64,000 nt of DNA, taken from assembly GCA_036675565.1 (NCBI GenBank), contig JAKFER010000244.1, positions 62,001-126,000 on the forward strand, read 5' to 3'. The stretch's first letter is position 1. Each line of letters starts with the position of its first letter. This stretch comes from JACCYQ01 sp036675565 (GTDB lineage: Bacteria; Bacteroidota; Bacteroidia; Chitinophagales; Chitinophagaceae). The notes below the pieces were generated by a model. The model saw only the letters and a program-made list of their open reading frames with translations. It ran no database searches and was not told where the DNA came from. This document shows positions 42,353-52,667 of the stretch, in pieces. The translations under genes were made by a program, and so were the position numbers.

Positions 42353-44461
42353 TTGGAAATTAAAAAAGACATATTGTGGCGTGTTTACCTGAGTTTCATC
42401 GGCATAGGTTTGCTGGGATTCTTTGTGATAGGTAAGGCTTTTTACATTCAAAATGTGGAAGGTGAATACTGGCGCAGTATGAGCGACAGTCTTCACCAAC
42501 GTATCGTTCCGTTGGAGGCAGAACGCGGAACAATTTACAGTGAAGATGGACAAATGCTTAGCACTTCATTACCCACATTTGATATTTATATTGATTTTGC
42601 GGCAGAAGGATTAAGAGATAAGAACGGAAAAAGATTTAAAGAGAATGTTGATTCATTTGCTATTGCCATGTCTTCATTCTTTGGCGATAAATCCAAAGCA
42701 GCATATAAAAGTCAACTGGAAGCAGGCTATAAATCAAAGAGCCGTTATTATTCATTGAAAAAGAAATTGACTTTTGCACAGTATAAAGTTTTCCGGGAGT
42801 TTCCATTAGTACGTTTAGGGCGAAATAAAAGTGGTGTTATTACCGAAGTAAACAGTGTACGTTTAAATCCTTATGGTTTATTAGCCAACCGCACGATTGG
42901 CTTATCTCGAAATAATGCACAAAATGTTGGATTAGAAAATACTTATGATTCACTGCTTCGTGGTGCCACCGGTCAACGGTTGGTACGTTTTATTGCAGGC
43001 GGTGCAGCCATCCCGGTTGAAGGTTATGAGATAGAGCCGGAGAATGGGAAGAACATCATCACAACCATTGATGTAAATATGCAGGACATCGCTGAAAATG
43101 CTTTGATGAAAATGATGTTGCAGAGCGAGGCCCAAACCGGTACATGTGTAGTTATGGAAGTAAGCACCGGTAAAATCAAAGCCATTGCAAACCTGGGAAG
43201 GCAAGAGGATGGTAGCTATTGGGAAGATTATAATTATGCTTTAAGAACCACTGAACCCGGATCAACCATAAAACTGGCAACATTAATGGCTGTTCTGGAA
43301 GAAGGTAAAAAAACGATCCATGACCCGGTGCATATCGGAACTACCGGTAATGCATACGTGGGAGTTAGAAATGTAACCGATGCCGAAAGAGCTCCTAAAG
43401 CTTTAATGAGTATTAAAGAATGTTTTGCACATAGTTCAAATGTGGGGATGAGCCGCATTGCTTACGAGACTTTCGCATCACAGCCTGATAAGTTTCTTGA
43501 ATACCTGAAACATTTTCAATTAAACAGCCGGACCGGAATTGATCTTGCTGGAGAAGAAAAACCAAGATTGCCAAGAATAAAGAAAAACAAAGAAGGGCTG
43601 CATGCCATGGTTACCATGAGCTTTGGATACGCCATTGAAGTGAGCCCGATGCAAACGCTTACCTTATATAATGCGATTGCCAATAAAGGTAAAATGATGA
43701 AACCTTACCTGGTAAATCGCATTGAAAATGATGGATTACTTGTTAAAGAATTCAACCCGGTTGTTGTCGTAGATGAAATTGCTAAACCATCTGTAGTAAC
43801 TGCTGTACAGGAATGCCTGAATGCAGTATCCATTGAAGGCACTACTAAAAGAGTATTTAAAGAAACCCCTTTCGCGGTTGCAGGTAAAACCGGAACCTCA
43901 CATTATGCAAGCGGTGAAATAAAATACCATCATGGTATTTACCAGGCTTCTTATGTTGGATATTTCCCTGCAAATGAGCCAAAGTACAGCTGCATCGTTG
44001 TAATAAAAACAAAACCACGTGCAGCCATGCATTATGGTGGTCAATTAGCTGCGCCGGTTTTTAAAGAAGTGGCAACTAAGTTATATGCCATGTACGTGGA
44101 AGATAAACAACCGGTTAAAAACAAATTTGCTCCAGACAGTACAGGTTTCTTTTATGCCGGTTATACCAGCGATGTTAAAGACGTTTTCAAACAGTTGGGA
44201 GTGAGATATAAAGATTCAGTGACACAAAATTTTTGGAGCACTGTTTACGATCAGCAATATTCAACAGTGGTGTCCGGAAATGCAGTTAAACCAAAACGGA
44301 TGCCCGATGTAAAAGGACTTGGTTTGAAAGATGCCCTTTACTTGTTAGAAAATATGGATGTAAAAGTGGTGATCGGTGGTAAAGGAAAAGTTATTCAACA
44401 ATCAATAGCGCCCGGTACCGGATTAAATAATGGAATGACAGTGTACCTGGATTTCGGTTAA
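42353..44461 (+). CDS. ftsI: Division transpeptidase FtsI (PBP3) with C-terminal PASTA domain
   Basis: A 702-residue class B penicillin-binding protein that cross-links septal peptidoglycan. Membrane anchor 8-30; dimerisation/pedestal domain from 50 (IVPLEAERGTIYSEDGQML); transpeptidase motifs STIK at 304-307 (nucleophile Ser304), SSN at 361-363 and KTGT at 512-515; and a PASTA-type domain in the last 60 residues (MPDVKGLGLKDALYLLENMDVKVV). The start is TTG at 42353: an in-frame TAG lies at 42338-42340 and no ATG or GTG intervenes. FtsW, its partner polymerase, is encoded downstream. Confidence 0.95.
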   Translation: MEIKKDILWRVYLSFIGIGLLGFFVIGKAFYIQNVEGEYWRSMSDSLHQRIVPLEAERGTIYSEDGQMLSTSLPTFDIYIDFAAEGLRDKNGKRFKENVDSFAIAMSSFFGDKSKAAYKSQLEAGYKSKSRYYSLKKKLTFAQYKVFREFPLVRLGRNKSGVITEVNSVRLNPYGLLANRTIGLSRNNAQNVGLENTYDSLLRGATGQRLVRFIAGGAAIPVEGYEIEPENGKNIITTIDVNMQDIAENALMKMMLQSEAQTGTCVVMEVSTGKIKAIANLGRQEDGSYWEDYNYALRTTEPGSTIKLATLMAVLEEGKKTIHDPVHIGTTGNAYVGVRNVTDAERAPKALMSIKECFAHSSNVGMSRIAYETFASQPDKFLEYLKHFQLNSRTGIDLAGEEKPRLPRIKKNKEGLHAMVTMSFGYAIEVSPMQTLTLYNAIANKGKMMKPYLVNRIENDGLLVKEFNPVVVVDEIAKPSVVTAVQECLNAVSIEGTTKRVFKETPFAVAGKTGTSHYASGEIKYHHGIYQASYVGYFPANEPKYSCIVVIKTKPRAAMHYGGQLAAPVFKEVATKLYAMYVEDKQPVKNKFAPDSTGFFYAGYTSDVKDVFKQLGVRYKDSVTQNFWSTVYDQQYSTVVSGNAVKPKRMPDVKGLGLKDALYLLENMDVKVVIGGKGKVIQQSIAPGTGLNNGMTVYLDFG

Positions 44462-44478
44462 AATATTTTATTAATTAA

Positions 44479-45945
44479 ATGCAACCATTAACAGACATAT
44501 TGTACAAAGTGAACCTGCGATCAGTTTCGGGCAGCACGGCCATACAGGTTAGTGATGTGCAAACGGATTCAAGAAAGGTAACATCGGATACTTTGTTCAT
44601 AGCTGTTAAAGGTGTACAAGTTGACGGGCATTTATATATTGACCAGGCGATTGAAAAAGGTGCAACAGCCATTGTTTGCCAGCAGATGCCAGCAAAATTA
44701 AAAGAAGGCATCACCTATATTTCCGTTGATAACAGTGCGATGGCAGCAGGTTATATAGCACATAATTTCTTTGGAACGCCATCTGCCAAATTGAAGATTG
44801 TGGGTGTTACCGGTACCAATGGAAAAACCACGGTAACCACACTTTTATATAAATTATTTACGGTACTGGAATCCAAATGTGGTTTGATCAGTACGGTTGA
44901 AAATAAAATTGGTGACCAGTTACTTCCTGCATCATTTACTACACCGGATGCAATTACGCTGAATGCATTATTAAAGCAAATGGTGGATGCCGGTTGTGAG
45001 TATGTTTTTATGGAGTCCAGTTCTCATGCAGTTCACCAGCATCGCATGGCAGGCATCCATTTTAGCGGTGCAATATTTACGAATATTACCCATGATCATT
45101 TAGATTATCACCAAACGTTTGATGAATATATCAGGGTAAAAAAATCTTTTTTCGATGGTTTGCCTTCAGATGCATTTGCTATCAGCAACCTGGATGATAA
45201 GCGAGGTACCGTGATGTTGCAAAACACGTCGGCTAAAAAATATTTCTACAGCCTTAAAACAATGGCTGATTTTAAAGGGAAGATCCTGGAAAATGCATTG
45301 ACAGGTTTAGTGATGAATGTAAATGAACAGGAAGTTCATTTCAGGTTAATTGGTGAGTTCAATGCATATAATTTATTGGCAGCGTATGGTGCTGCCATTT
45401 GTCTTGGACGTGAAAAAACAGAGGTGCTTCAATATCTCAGCATGTTAACCGGGGCTGAAGGCAGATTCGATTTCATTGTTTCAGCCAAAGAAAAAATTAT
45501 GGGCATCGTTGATTACGCACATACACCGGATGCATTGCTGAATGTTTTACAAACCATTAAGAAATTGGTAAAAAGTGATGAGCAGGTCATCACGGTTGTG
45601 GGTTGCGGTGGCGACAGGGACAAAACAAAACGACCTGTGATGGCAGAAGTAGCCTGTGCACATAGTCACCGCGTGATATTAACGAGTGATAATCCGCGTA
45701 CAGAGGATCCATTGCAGATCATAGCGGATATGGAAACCGGGTTGAGTACGGCAGCAAAAAGAAAATACATATCCATTGCCGATAGAAGAGAAGCGATCAA
45801 AATAGCCGTGAGCCTGGCAGCAGCGGAAGATATTGTTTTGATAGCCGGTAAAGGACATGAAAAATACCAGGAGATCAATGGAGTGAGACATCATTTTGAT
45901 GATAAGGAAGAATTAATGTCCATGTTCGAATTGTTAGATAAATAA
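44479..45945 (+). CDS. murE: UDP-MurNAc-tripeptide synthetase MurE
   Basis: A 488-residue Mur ligase adding the third amino acid to the peptidoglycan stem. ATP loop GVTGTNGKTT at 109-118, substrate region FTTPDAITLNALL, and the amino-acid selectivity motif DNPR at 404-407 (SDNPRTEDP). DNPR marks meso-diaminopimelate-adding MurE, whereas lysine-type enzymes have a different motif, so this organism should have mDAP peptidoglycan. It is 17 bases after ftsI and 15 before mraY. Confidence 0.96.
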   Translation: MQPLTDILYKVNLRSVSGSTAIQVSDVQTDSRKVTSDTLFIAVKGVQVDGHLYIDQAIEKGATAIVCQQMPAKLKEGITYISVDNSAMAAGYIAHNFFGTPSAKLKIVGVTGTNGKTTVTTLLYKLFTVLESKCGLISTVENKIGDQLLPASFTTPDAITLNALLKQMVDAGCEYVFMESSSHAVHQHRMAGIHFSGAIFTNITHDHLDYHQTFDEYIRVKKSFFDGLPSDAFAISNLDDKRGTVMLQNTSAKKYFYSLKTMADFKGKILENALTGLVMNVNEQEVHFRLIGEFNAYNLLAAYGAAICLGREKTEVLQYLSMLTGAEGRFDFIVSAKEKIMGIVDYAHTPDALLNVLQTIKKLVKSDEQVITVVGCGGDRDKTKRPVMAEVACAHSHRVILTSDNPRTEDPLQIIADMETGLSTAAKRKYISIADRREAIKIAVSLAAAEDIVLIAGKGHEKYQEINGVRHHFDDKEELMSMFELLDK

Positions 45946-45960
45946 GATTAAAAGAGCAGC

Positions 45961-47238
45961 ATGTTATATCATTTATTTGAATGGTTTAAATCAGAAGGAA
46001 TAAGATTCCCGGGCAGTCAGCTGTTCCAGTTTATTTCCTTTCGGGTGATGCTGGCCGTTATTCTCTCCCTTGCTATTACAACATTATATGGCAGAAGGGT
46101 GATCAATCTGCTAAAGAAAAAACAAATTGGTGAAAGTGTTCGCGAACTTGGACTGGCAGGTGAAAAGATAAAAAAAGGTACGCCCACCATGGGAGGTATC
46201 ATCATCATACTGGGCATTTTAATTCCAACTTTATTAATTGCGGATCTGAACAAAGTTTATATCAGGTTAATGATCGTTAGCACTGTTTGGTTAGGACTCA
46301 TTGGATTTATTGATGATTACTTAAAACTCAAAGCCAAACGAAAAGTACAGGAAGCGGGAGAAAGTTATAAAAAAGGTGATAAGGATGGATTGGCCGGGTG
46401 GTTCAAGATCTTAGGCCAGGTAGGGCTTGGTGTTATCATCGGTGCAACTTTATATTTCAATGATAATGTCACGATCTGGCGGGAATATATCGGAACACAT
46501 AACCCGGCTGATACAACGCAGATTGTTAGAATGGTAGACGGCAATCAAAAAATCTTTGTAGAAACAAAAGTGCCCATCACCACCATTCCTTTTGTAAAAA
46601 ATCATGAGTTTAATTACTCAAAACTTTTACCAGCAAGTCTTAGAGACTATACATGGGTGTTATACATACTCATTGTAATATTTATTATTACTGCAGTTTC
46701 AAATGGTTCTAATATAACCGATGGTTTGGATGGGCTGGCAACGGGTACATCGGCGCTGATAGGAGTCTGCCTCGGAATTTTTGCATATGCCAGCGGTAAC
46801 TTTTTTGTAGCGGATTATCTCAACATCATGTACATACCCAACCTCGATGAATTGAGTATTTACATTGCTGCCATGATTGGAGCATGCGTAGGATTTCTCT
46901 GGTACAATTCTTATCCCGCGCAGGTTTTTATGGGTGATACAGGTAGCCTTACTCTCGGAGGTGTTATTGCGGCTATTGCCATTATTGTTCATAAAGAATT
47001 GTTGATACCTATATTTTGTGGTGTTTTCCTGGTAGAAAATGTAAGTGTGATGATGCAGGTAGGTTATTTTAAATATACAAAGCGAAAATATGGTGAAGGC
47101 AGAAGGATCTTTTTAATGAGCCCTTTGCATCATCATTATCAAAAGAAAGGATATCATGAATCGAAGATTGTTACAAGGTTTTGGATCATCACTATTTTAT
47201 GTGTGGTTTTCTCCATTGTAACATTAAAACTCAGGTAA
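45961..47238 (+). CDS. mraY: Phospho-MurNAc-pentapeptide transferase MraY
   Basis: A 425-residue inner-membrane enzyme making lipid I from UDP-MurNAc-pentapeptide and undecaprenyl phosphate. About ten membrane helices. Catalytic signatures: GFIDDYLKLKAKRK near 115-128, SNITDGLDGLATG near 249-261, FMGDTGSL near 323-330 and MSPLHHHYQKKGYHE near 384-398. It is about 65 residues longer than E. coli MraY because of a hydrophilic loop near 175-220 (REYIGTHNPADTT to NHEFNYSKL), an insertion common in Bacteroidota. Confidence 0.96.
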   Translation: MLYHLFEWFKSEGIRFPGSQLFQFISFRVMLAVILSLAITTLYGRRVINLLKKKQIGESVRELGLAGEKIKKGTPTMGGIIIILGILIPTLLIADLNKVYIRLMIVSTVWLGLIGFIDDYLKLKAKRKVQEAGESYKKGDKDGLAGWFKILGQVGLGVIIGATLYFNDNVTIWREYIGTHNPADTTQIVRMVDGNQKIFVETKVPITTIPFVKNHEFNYSKLLPASLRDYTWVLYILIVIFIITAVSNGSNITDGLDGLATGTSALIGVCLGIFAYASGNFFVADYLNIMYIPNLDELSIYIAAMIGACVGFLWYNSYPAQVFMGDTGSLTLGGVIAAIAIIVHKELLIPIFCGVFLVENVSVMMQVGYFKYTKRKYGEGRRIFLMSPLHHHYQKKGYHESKIVTRFWIITILCVVFSIVTLKLR

Positions 47239-47392
47239 AAAATAATCTGGTGGTATATACTTATATCACTTAAAGAAGACTTGCTGAAAAACCCGAACTA
47301 CCCTGGAACTGCTCTGAAAGAAAAGTGCTGTAGATAAACCAATACTTACGAAAAACCCCCTACCGTACTAGGTTGTACGGAGTATTTAAAGA

Positions 47393-48733
47393 ATGAAAAA
47401 ACGAATTGTCATATTAGGCGGTGGTGAGAGTGGTGTGGGTGCAGCACTACTGGCAGCAAAAAAAGGATATGAGGTTTTTTTATCGGATGGAGGCTCTTTG
47501 AAGGAATTGTATCGTAACAAGTTGATGAAGGCTTCAATTGATTTTGAAGAAGGTGGTCATTCTGCTGATAAAATTTTATCTGCAAATGAAGTGGTCAAAA
47601 GTCCTGGAATACCTGAGAAGGCTGAAATGATTCAAAAGATCCGGAAAGCAGGTATACCGGTGATCAGTGAAATTGAATTGGCTTATCGCTATAAAGGTGA
47701 CAGTAAGATCATTGCCATTACCGGCAGCAATGGTAAGACTACTACAACGGCTTTAATTTATCATGTATGTAAAGTTGGAGGAATAGATGCGGCTCTCACT
47801 GGCAATATTGGTTATTCATTTGCCATGCAGGTAGCTGAAGATCCTAAACCTTTATACGTGGTGGAGATCAGTAGTTTTCAACTGGATGATATCAAAACAT
47901 TCAGACCCGATGTGGCAGTATTAACAAATATCACTGAAGACCATCTGGACAGGTACGATTACAATTTCGAGAATTATATACGCAGTAAGTTCAGGATAAC
48001 CGAAAATCAACAACCCGGTGATCATTTTATTTACTGTGCGGATGATGAAGTAACGATGAAGTATTTAAACAAATTTACAAAACTAGCTAACCCACTACCC
48101 ATTACCATGAAAGGAGAAGTACAAAACGGAGCATTTATAAAAGACGGAGATGTATACATCAGAGTAGGTCATGAACAAACTACGATGAGTGTATATGATT
48201 TCGCATTAAAAGGAAGGCATAATCAATACAACACTATGGCAGCATGCGTGGCGGGAGCAACAATGGAGATCAGGAAAGAAAAGATCCGGGAAGCAGTGCA
48301 GACTTTTCAAAGTCTTGAGCATCGCATGGAACCGGTTGCTACTGTACGTGGCGTTGAATTTATCAATGACAGCAAAGCGACCAATGTTAATTCAACCTGG
48401 TACGCTTTAGAGAGTATGGAAAAACCAACCATTCTTATTTTGGGTGGTGTAGACAAAGGGAATGATTATTCCTTACTAACCGAGCTGGTAAAGGAAAAAG
48501 TAAAAGCCATTGTATGTATGGGTACTGACAACGCGAAAATTCATGCAGCGTTTGGCCATGTGGTAAATACGATCATTAATACTGGTAGTGCTGTTGAAGC
48601 AGTCCATGCTTCCTTTCATTTTGCAGAAAAAGGAGATGTGGTTTTGTTAAGCCCTGCATGTGCCAGTTTTGATTTGTTTAGTAATTACGAAGACAGGGGT
48701 AACCAATTTAAGCAAGCGGTTAAGAACCTTTGA
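47393..48733 (+). CDS. murD: UDP-MurNAc-L-alanine:D-glutamate ligase MurD
   Basis: A 446-residue Mur ligase. N-terminal UDP-binding Rossmann loop ILGGGESGVGAALLA at 6-20; ATP loop AITGSNGKTTTTAL near 115-128; central NITEDHLDRYDYNFENY; C-terminal LEHRMEPVATVRGVEFINDSKATN and ILGGVDKGNDY. All are family features. A 154-base gap separates it from mraY, the widest inside the early part of the cluster; it contains a small inverted repeat (CCGTAC 47363-47368 with GTACGG 47375-47380). Confidence 0.96.
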   Translation: MKKRIVILGGGESGVGAALLAAKKGYEVFLSDGGSLKELYRNKLMKASIDFEEGGHSADKILSANEVVKSPGIPEKAEMIQKIRKAGIPVISEIELAYRYKGDSKIIAITGSNGKTTTTALIYHVCKVGGIDAALTGNIGYSFAMQVAEDPKPLYVVEISSFQLDDIKTFRPDVAVLTNITEDHLDRYDYNFENYIRSKFRITENQQPGDHFIYCADDEVTMKYLNKFTKLANPLPITMKGEVQNGAFIKDGDVYIRVGHEQTTMSVYDFALKGRHNQYNTMAACVAGATMEIRKEKIREAVQTFQSLEHRMEPVATVRGVEFINDSKATNVNSTWYALESMEKPTILILGGVDKGNDYSLLTELVKEKVKAIVCMGTDNAKIHAAFGHVVNTIINTGSAVEAVHASFHFAEKGDVVLLSPACASFDLFSNYEDRGNQFKQAVKNL

Positions 48734-48797
48734 TTTTTATCATGAGGCAATTCTTTATTAAAAAAATATTGAATTGCAGAAAACAGGAAAGTAAAGA

Positions 48798-50084
48798 ATG
48801 AATAACCCGGGAGACATACGTTTTTCACAGGTAAGCAGCCAGCTAACTACCCGCAATCTTTTGGACAGAACAAAAGGTGACCGTGTAATCTGGGCATTGG
48901 TCGTATTGCTTGTATTAATTTCGCTGCTGGTTGTTTACAGTGCAACAGGTTCACTGGCATATAAAATGTATAAAGGCAACACGGAGATTTATTTATTTAA
49001 ACAGGTTGCATTTATAGCCGTAGGTATTGCTTGTATTTATTTTGCGCACAGGGTTAATTACACGATCTATTCAAGGGTTTCAACTTTTCTTTTTCTCCTG
49101 GTGATTCCTTTATTGATATACACTTTATTTTTTGGGGTAACCATGAATGAAGGCAGCCGGTGGATAAGACTTCCAATCATAAACCTGACATTTCAAACAT
49201 CCGATTTTGCAAAGCTTGCCTTATTTATGTACCTGGCAAGGCAGCTCAGTAAAAAACAACATGTAATAAAAGATTTTAAAAAAGGATTTTTGCCGGTCAT
49301 CATTCCTATCGTTATTATTTGTGGATTAATTGCACCTGCCAATCTTTCAACAGCATTGCTGTTGGGTGCCAGTTGTATGTTGCTTTTATTTATAGGTCGC
49401 ATTCGCACCAGGCATTTATTATTAACCGGCGCCATTGCATTAATACCTCTTGCCATGTTGGTGATGGCGGCCGTTATCCAGCATAATACTTCCGATGCTG
49501 ATACAGTCACAACAAAGGAGTCTTCATCCAAACTTTTTGTAAGAGTTAGTACCTGGGTTAACAGGGTAGAAGCGTTTATGTATGGCAGTAAGAGTGCTGA
49601 TAATGATGATAATTACCAAACCAACCAGGCCAAGATTGCCATAGCTAAAGGTGGTATGATGGGAGTAGGTCCCGGAAACAGCACGCAAAGAAATTTTTTA
49701 CCACAAGCATACAATGACTTTATCTATCCTATTATCATTGAGGAATATGGATTGATTGGCGGCGCATTCATCGTATTTATATACCTGGTTTTTTTATACC
49801 GCAGTATTCGAATTTTTAAAAGATGTCCATTTGCATTTGGTGCATTTTTAGCACTTGGCCTAAGTTTTACATTGGCCATCCAGGCAATTTCAAATATGGC
49901 GGTAAGTGTAAATATTTTACCGGTCACTGGCGTTACGCTTCCATTAATAAGTATGGGTGGAAGTAGTTTTCTTTTTACCTGTGTATCCATAGGCATTATA
50001 TTAAGTGTTGCACGCAACGTAGAGAAAATGGAAAAGCCTGTAGAAATTAATGAAACAAATGAATCTAAAGAACAAGAGGAATGA
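48798..50084 (+). CDS. ftsW: Septal peptidoglycan polymerase FtsW
   Basis: A 428-residue SEDS glycosyltransferase with about ten membrane helices that polymerises lipid II at the septum together with FtsI. Family signatures: SRWIRLPIINLTFQTSDFAKLALFMYLA near 117-144, LIAPANLSTALLLGA near 176-190, and NILPVTGVTLPLISMGGSS near 373-391. An extended hydrophilic loop near 226-285 (HNTSDADTVTTKESSS to GGMMGVGPGNST) is larger than in E. coli. The C-terminal tail is acidic (KPVEINETNESKEQEE). Its stop overlaps murG by four bases. Confidence 0.95.
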   Translation: MNNPGDIRFSQVSSQLTTRNLLDRTKGDRVIWALVVLLVLISLLVVYSATGSLAYKMYKGNTEIYLFKQVAFIAVGIACIYFAHRVNYTIYSRVSTFLFLLVIPLLIYTLFFGVTMNEGSRWIRLPIINLTFQTSDFAKLALFMYLARQLSKKQHVIKDFKKGFLPVIIPIVIICGLIAPANLSTALLLGASCMLLLFIGRIRTRHLLLTGAIALIPLAMLVMAAVIQHNTSDADTVTTKESSSKLFVRVSTWVNRVEAFMYGSKSADNDDNYQTNQAKIAIAKGGMMGVGPGNSTQRNFLPQAYNDFIYPIIIEEYGLIGGAFIVFIYLVFLYRSIRIFKRCPFAFGAFLALGLSFTLAIQAISNMAVSVNILPVTGVTLPLISMGGSSFLFTCVSIGIILSVARNVEKMEKPVEINETNESKEQEE

Positions 50085-51226
50085 GCATGGAGATGAACCA
50101 TACTGTGAATGAATTAAATACAACTTTCAAAAAAGGAGGTCGCATTATCATTGCGGGTGGTGGAACGGGTGGACATATCTTTCCTGCAATTGCCATTGCT
50201 AATGCACTTCGTCGTAAAGATCCAACCGTTTCTATTTTGTTTGTTGGTGCTAAGGGAAAAATGGAAATGGAAAAAGTTCCGCAGGCTGGATATGAAATCA
50301 TTGGATTGGACATTGCCGGTTTTAACAGGAGTTCTTTATTAAAAAACCTGGCCCTGCCTTTCAAGATTTTAAAAAGCATGGGACAGGCCAGTAAAGTAAT
50401 GAATGATTTTAATCCTGATGTGGTCGTTGGTGTGGGTGGGTATGCAAGCTTTCCGATGCTTCGTATTGCACAGAAAATTGGAATACCAACGCTTATCCAG
50501 GAACAAAATTCCTATGCAGGTAAAACAAATAAACTATTAGGGAAAAAAGCGGCTAGGATCTGTGTAGCCTATGATGGTATGGATAAATTTTTCCCAACTC
50601 ATAAAATAAAAAAAACAGGTAACCCTGTCCGTGATACCATTGAAAATATTACTATATCCCGGACTGAGGGTTTAAAACATTTTTCTCTGGAGGAAGATAA
50701 AAAAACCTTATTGGTAATAGGCGGAAGCCTGGGTGCAAAATCAGTGAATGAAGCTATTGAAAAACATATTGATAAACTTTTAAAGAATAATATCCAGTTG
50801 ATCTGGCAGACAGGTAAAAATTTTGTTCATAAAGCCGCTGAACAGGCTGTAGATCACCGGTCGGTTTGGGTGAATGATTTCATTTCACAAATGGAATACG
50901 CTTACGCTGCCGCCGACCTGGTTGTTTCTAGAGCCGGTGCTTTAGCTATTGCAGAATTATGTGTCGTTAAAAAGCCCGTTTTGTTTGTACCCTATCCACA
51001 TGCCGCAGAAGACCACCAAACCGTCAACGCTTTGAGTTTAGTTAACCAAAATGCAGCGTTGATGGTTCCCGATGGTGAGGCGCTGGATAAAGTGGTACCA
51101 ATGATCATCGAATTGGCAAAAGATGAACAAAGGCAATTGGAGCTTAAAGAAAATATTGGCAAAATGGCTATGCTGAAAGCGGATGAAATAATTGCCGATG
51201 AAGTTTTGTCAATAATGAAAAATTAA
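50081..51226 (+). CDS. murG: Lipid II-forming GlcNAc transferase MurG
   Basis: A 381-residue family 28 glycosyltransferase that converts lipid I to lipid II at the inner membrane. N-terminal loop IAGGGTGGHIFPAIAIANAL near 23-42; VVGVGGYASFPML; LIQEQNSYAGKTNKLL; C-terminal LLVIGGSLGAKSVNEAI and VSRAGALAIAELC with PYPHAAEDHQTVNA for UDP-GlcNAc. The first ATG (50081) overlaps the ftsW stop in ATGA. A second at 50087 has AGAGGA seven bases upstream and could be the true start, two codons in. Confidence 0.95.
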   Translation: MSMEMNHTVNELNTTFKKGGRIIIAGGGTGGHIFPAIAIANALRRKDPTVSILFVGAKGKMEMEKVPQAGYEIIGLDIAGFNRSSLLKNLALPFKILKSMGQASKVMNDFNPDVVVGVGGYASFPMLRIAQKIGIPTLIQEQNSYAGKTNKLLGKKAARICVAYDGMDKFFPTHKIKKTGNPVRDTIENITISRTEGLKHFSLEEDKKTLLVIGGSLGAKSVNEAIEKHIDKLLKNNIQLIWQTGKNFVHKAAEQAVDHRSVWVNDFISQMEYAYAAADLVVSRAGALAIAELCVVKKPVLFVPYPHAAEDHQTVNALSLVNQNAALMVPDGEALDKVVPMIIELAKDEQRQLELKENIGKMAMLKADEIIADEVLSIMKN

Positions 51227-51251
51227 TAAAAACAGAACGATCATATATTAA

Positions 51252-52667
51252 ATGCAGAATAAACCAGAAATATCATCTCCCTTGAATAAATTAAATTTTT
51301 CCAAAGGAATTTATTTCATTGGCATTGGGGGCATTGGCATGAGTGCTATTGCGAGGTATTTTCATACACAGGGAATTCCTGTCAGTGGGTACGATAAAAC
51401 AGAAACGCTCCTTACTAAAGAACTGGTTCGTTCAGGGATTTCCGTTAGTTATACGGATGATGTATCATTAATACCTAAAGAAGTTTCTTTAGTTGTTTAT
51501 ACACCAGCCATTCCAAAAAATCACCAGGGATTGAATTTTTACCAGGAAAATGGTTACCAGGTCATTAAACGAAGTGATGTACTGAAATTAATAACTGAAA
51601 ATTCTTTCAATATCTGTGTAGCCGGCACACATGGTAAAACAACCGTGTCAACCATGATCGCTCATATATTAAGACATAGCGGTTTTGGTTGCAACGCCTT
51701 CCTGGGTGGCATTTCAGTGAACTATGGTACGAATTTCTGGAGCAATGAAAAGAATGTTTGTGTTGTGGAAGCCGATGAATACGATCGCAGTTTTTTAAAG
51801 CTTTCTCCTGATGTAGCTGTGATTACATCTATGGATGCAGATCATTTGGATATCTACCAAACCGAAGAAGCCCTGCAAGATGCCTTCATCCAGTTTAGTG
51901 AAAAAGTGAAAGGAAATGGAACCCTATTCAGCAAATTTGGTCTGAAGCGGGGCTCTGAATTAAAATCGAATAAGCATATTACATACAGCCTGCAGAACGA
52001 CAGTGCCGGCGTTTATGCCGCTAACATCAAAATGGATAATGGCAGCTATGAGTTTGATGTGGTTTTAGAAGAAAAGATATTTGAAGGTTTTCGGTTAAAC
52101 ATGGGCGGTATGCACAATGTAGAAAATGTTGTTGCTGCAGTGGCTGTTTCTAATCAACTGGAAATTGACGAAGAGAAAATTAAAGCGGCTGTTGTAGAAT
52201 TTAAAGGTGTTAAAAGACGGTTTGAATATATCATCAAAAATGATCGGCTTGTTTTTATAGACGATTATGCTCATCACCCGGAAGAATTGAAGGCCTTGAT
52301 CAAAAGTGCTAAAGCTTTATTTAAAAACTGGCGGTGTACTTTAATTTTTCAACCGCATTTATTTAGTCGTACCCGCGACTTTGCGGATGCTTTTGCAGAA
52401 AGTCTTGACATGGCAGACCAGGTGATCCTGCTTCCTATTTACCCGGCACGTGAATTACCTGTGGAAGGAGTTAACAGTGAAATGATTGCAGGGAAAATGA
52501 CCAATAAAACGCACCAGGTCATGCAAAAGGATCCATTGCTGGAATGGATTCGAAAAGATTTTATTCCATCAACGAGCTATGAATTTGGTGAGATTGTTAT
52601 AACAGCGGGTGCGGGTGATATTGATTCTCTTGTTGAACCAATAAAAAAAGAATTGCAAGCCATTTAA
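51252..52667 (+). CDS. murC: UDP-MurNAc:L-alanine ligase MurC
   Basis: A 471-residue Mur ligase adding the first amino acid. N-terminal UDP loop FIGIGGIGMSAIARYFHTQG at 22-41, ATP loop AGTHGKTT at 124-131, VVEADEYDRSFLKLSP, and C-terminal FIDDYAHHPEELKALI and FQPHLFSRTRDF. Its stop codon is immediately followed by the ftsQ ATG (TAAATG), so the two are tightly coupled. In E. coli a ddlB gene lies between murC and ftsQ; it is absent here. Confidence 0.96.
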   Translation: MQNKPEISSPLNKLNFSKGIYFIGIGGIGMSAIARYFHTQGIPVSGYDKTETLLTKELVRSGISVSYTDDVSLIPKEVSLVVYTPAIPKNHQGLNFYQENGYQVIKRSDVLKLITENSFNICVAGTHGKTTVSTMIAHILRHSGFGCNAFLGGISVNYGTNFWSNEKNVCVVEADEYDRSFLKLSPDVAVITSMDADHLDIYQTEEALQDAFIQFSEKVKGNGTLFSKFGLKRGSELKSNKHITYSLQNDSAGVYAANIKMDNGSYEFDVVLEEKIFEGFRLNMGGMHNVENVVAAVAVSNQLEIDEEKIKAAVVEFKGVKRRFEYIIKNDRLVFIDDYAHHPEELKALIKSAKALFKNWRCTLIFQPHLFSRTRDFADAFAESLDMADQVILLPIYPARELPVEGVNSEMIAGKMTNKTHQVMQKDPLLEWIRKDFIPSTSYEFGEIVITAGAGDIDSLVEPIKKELQAI

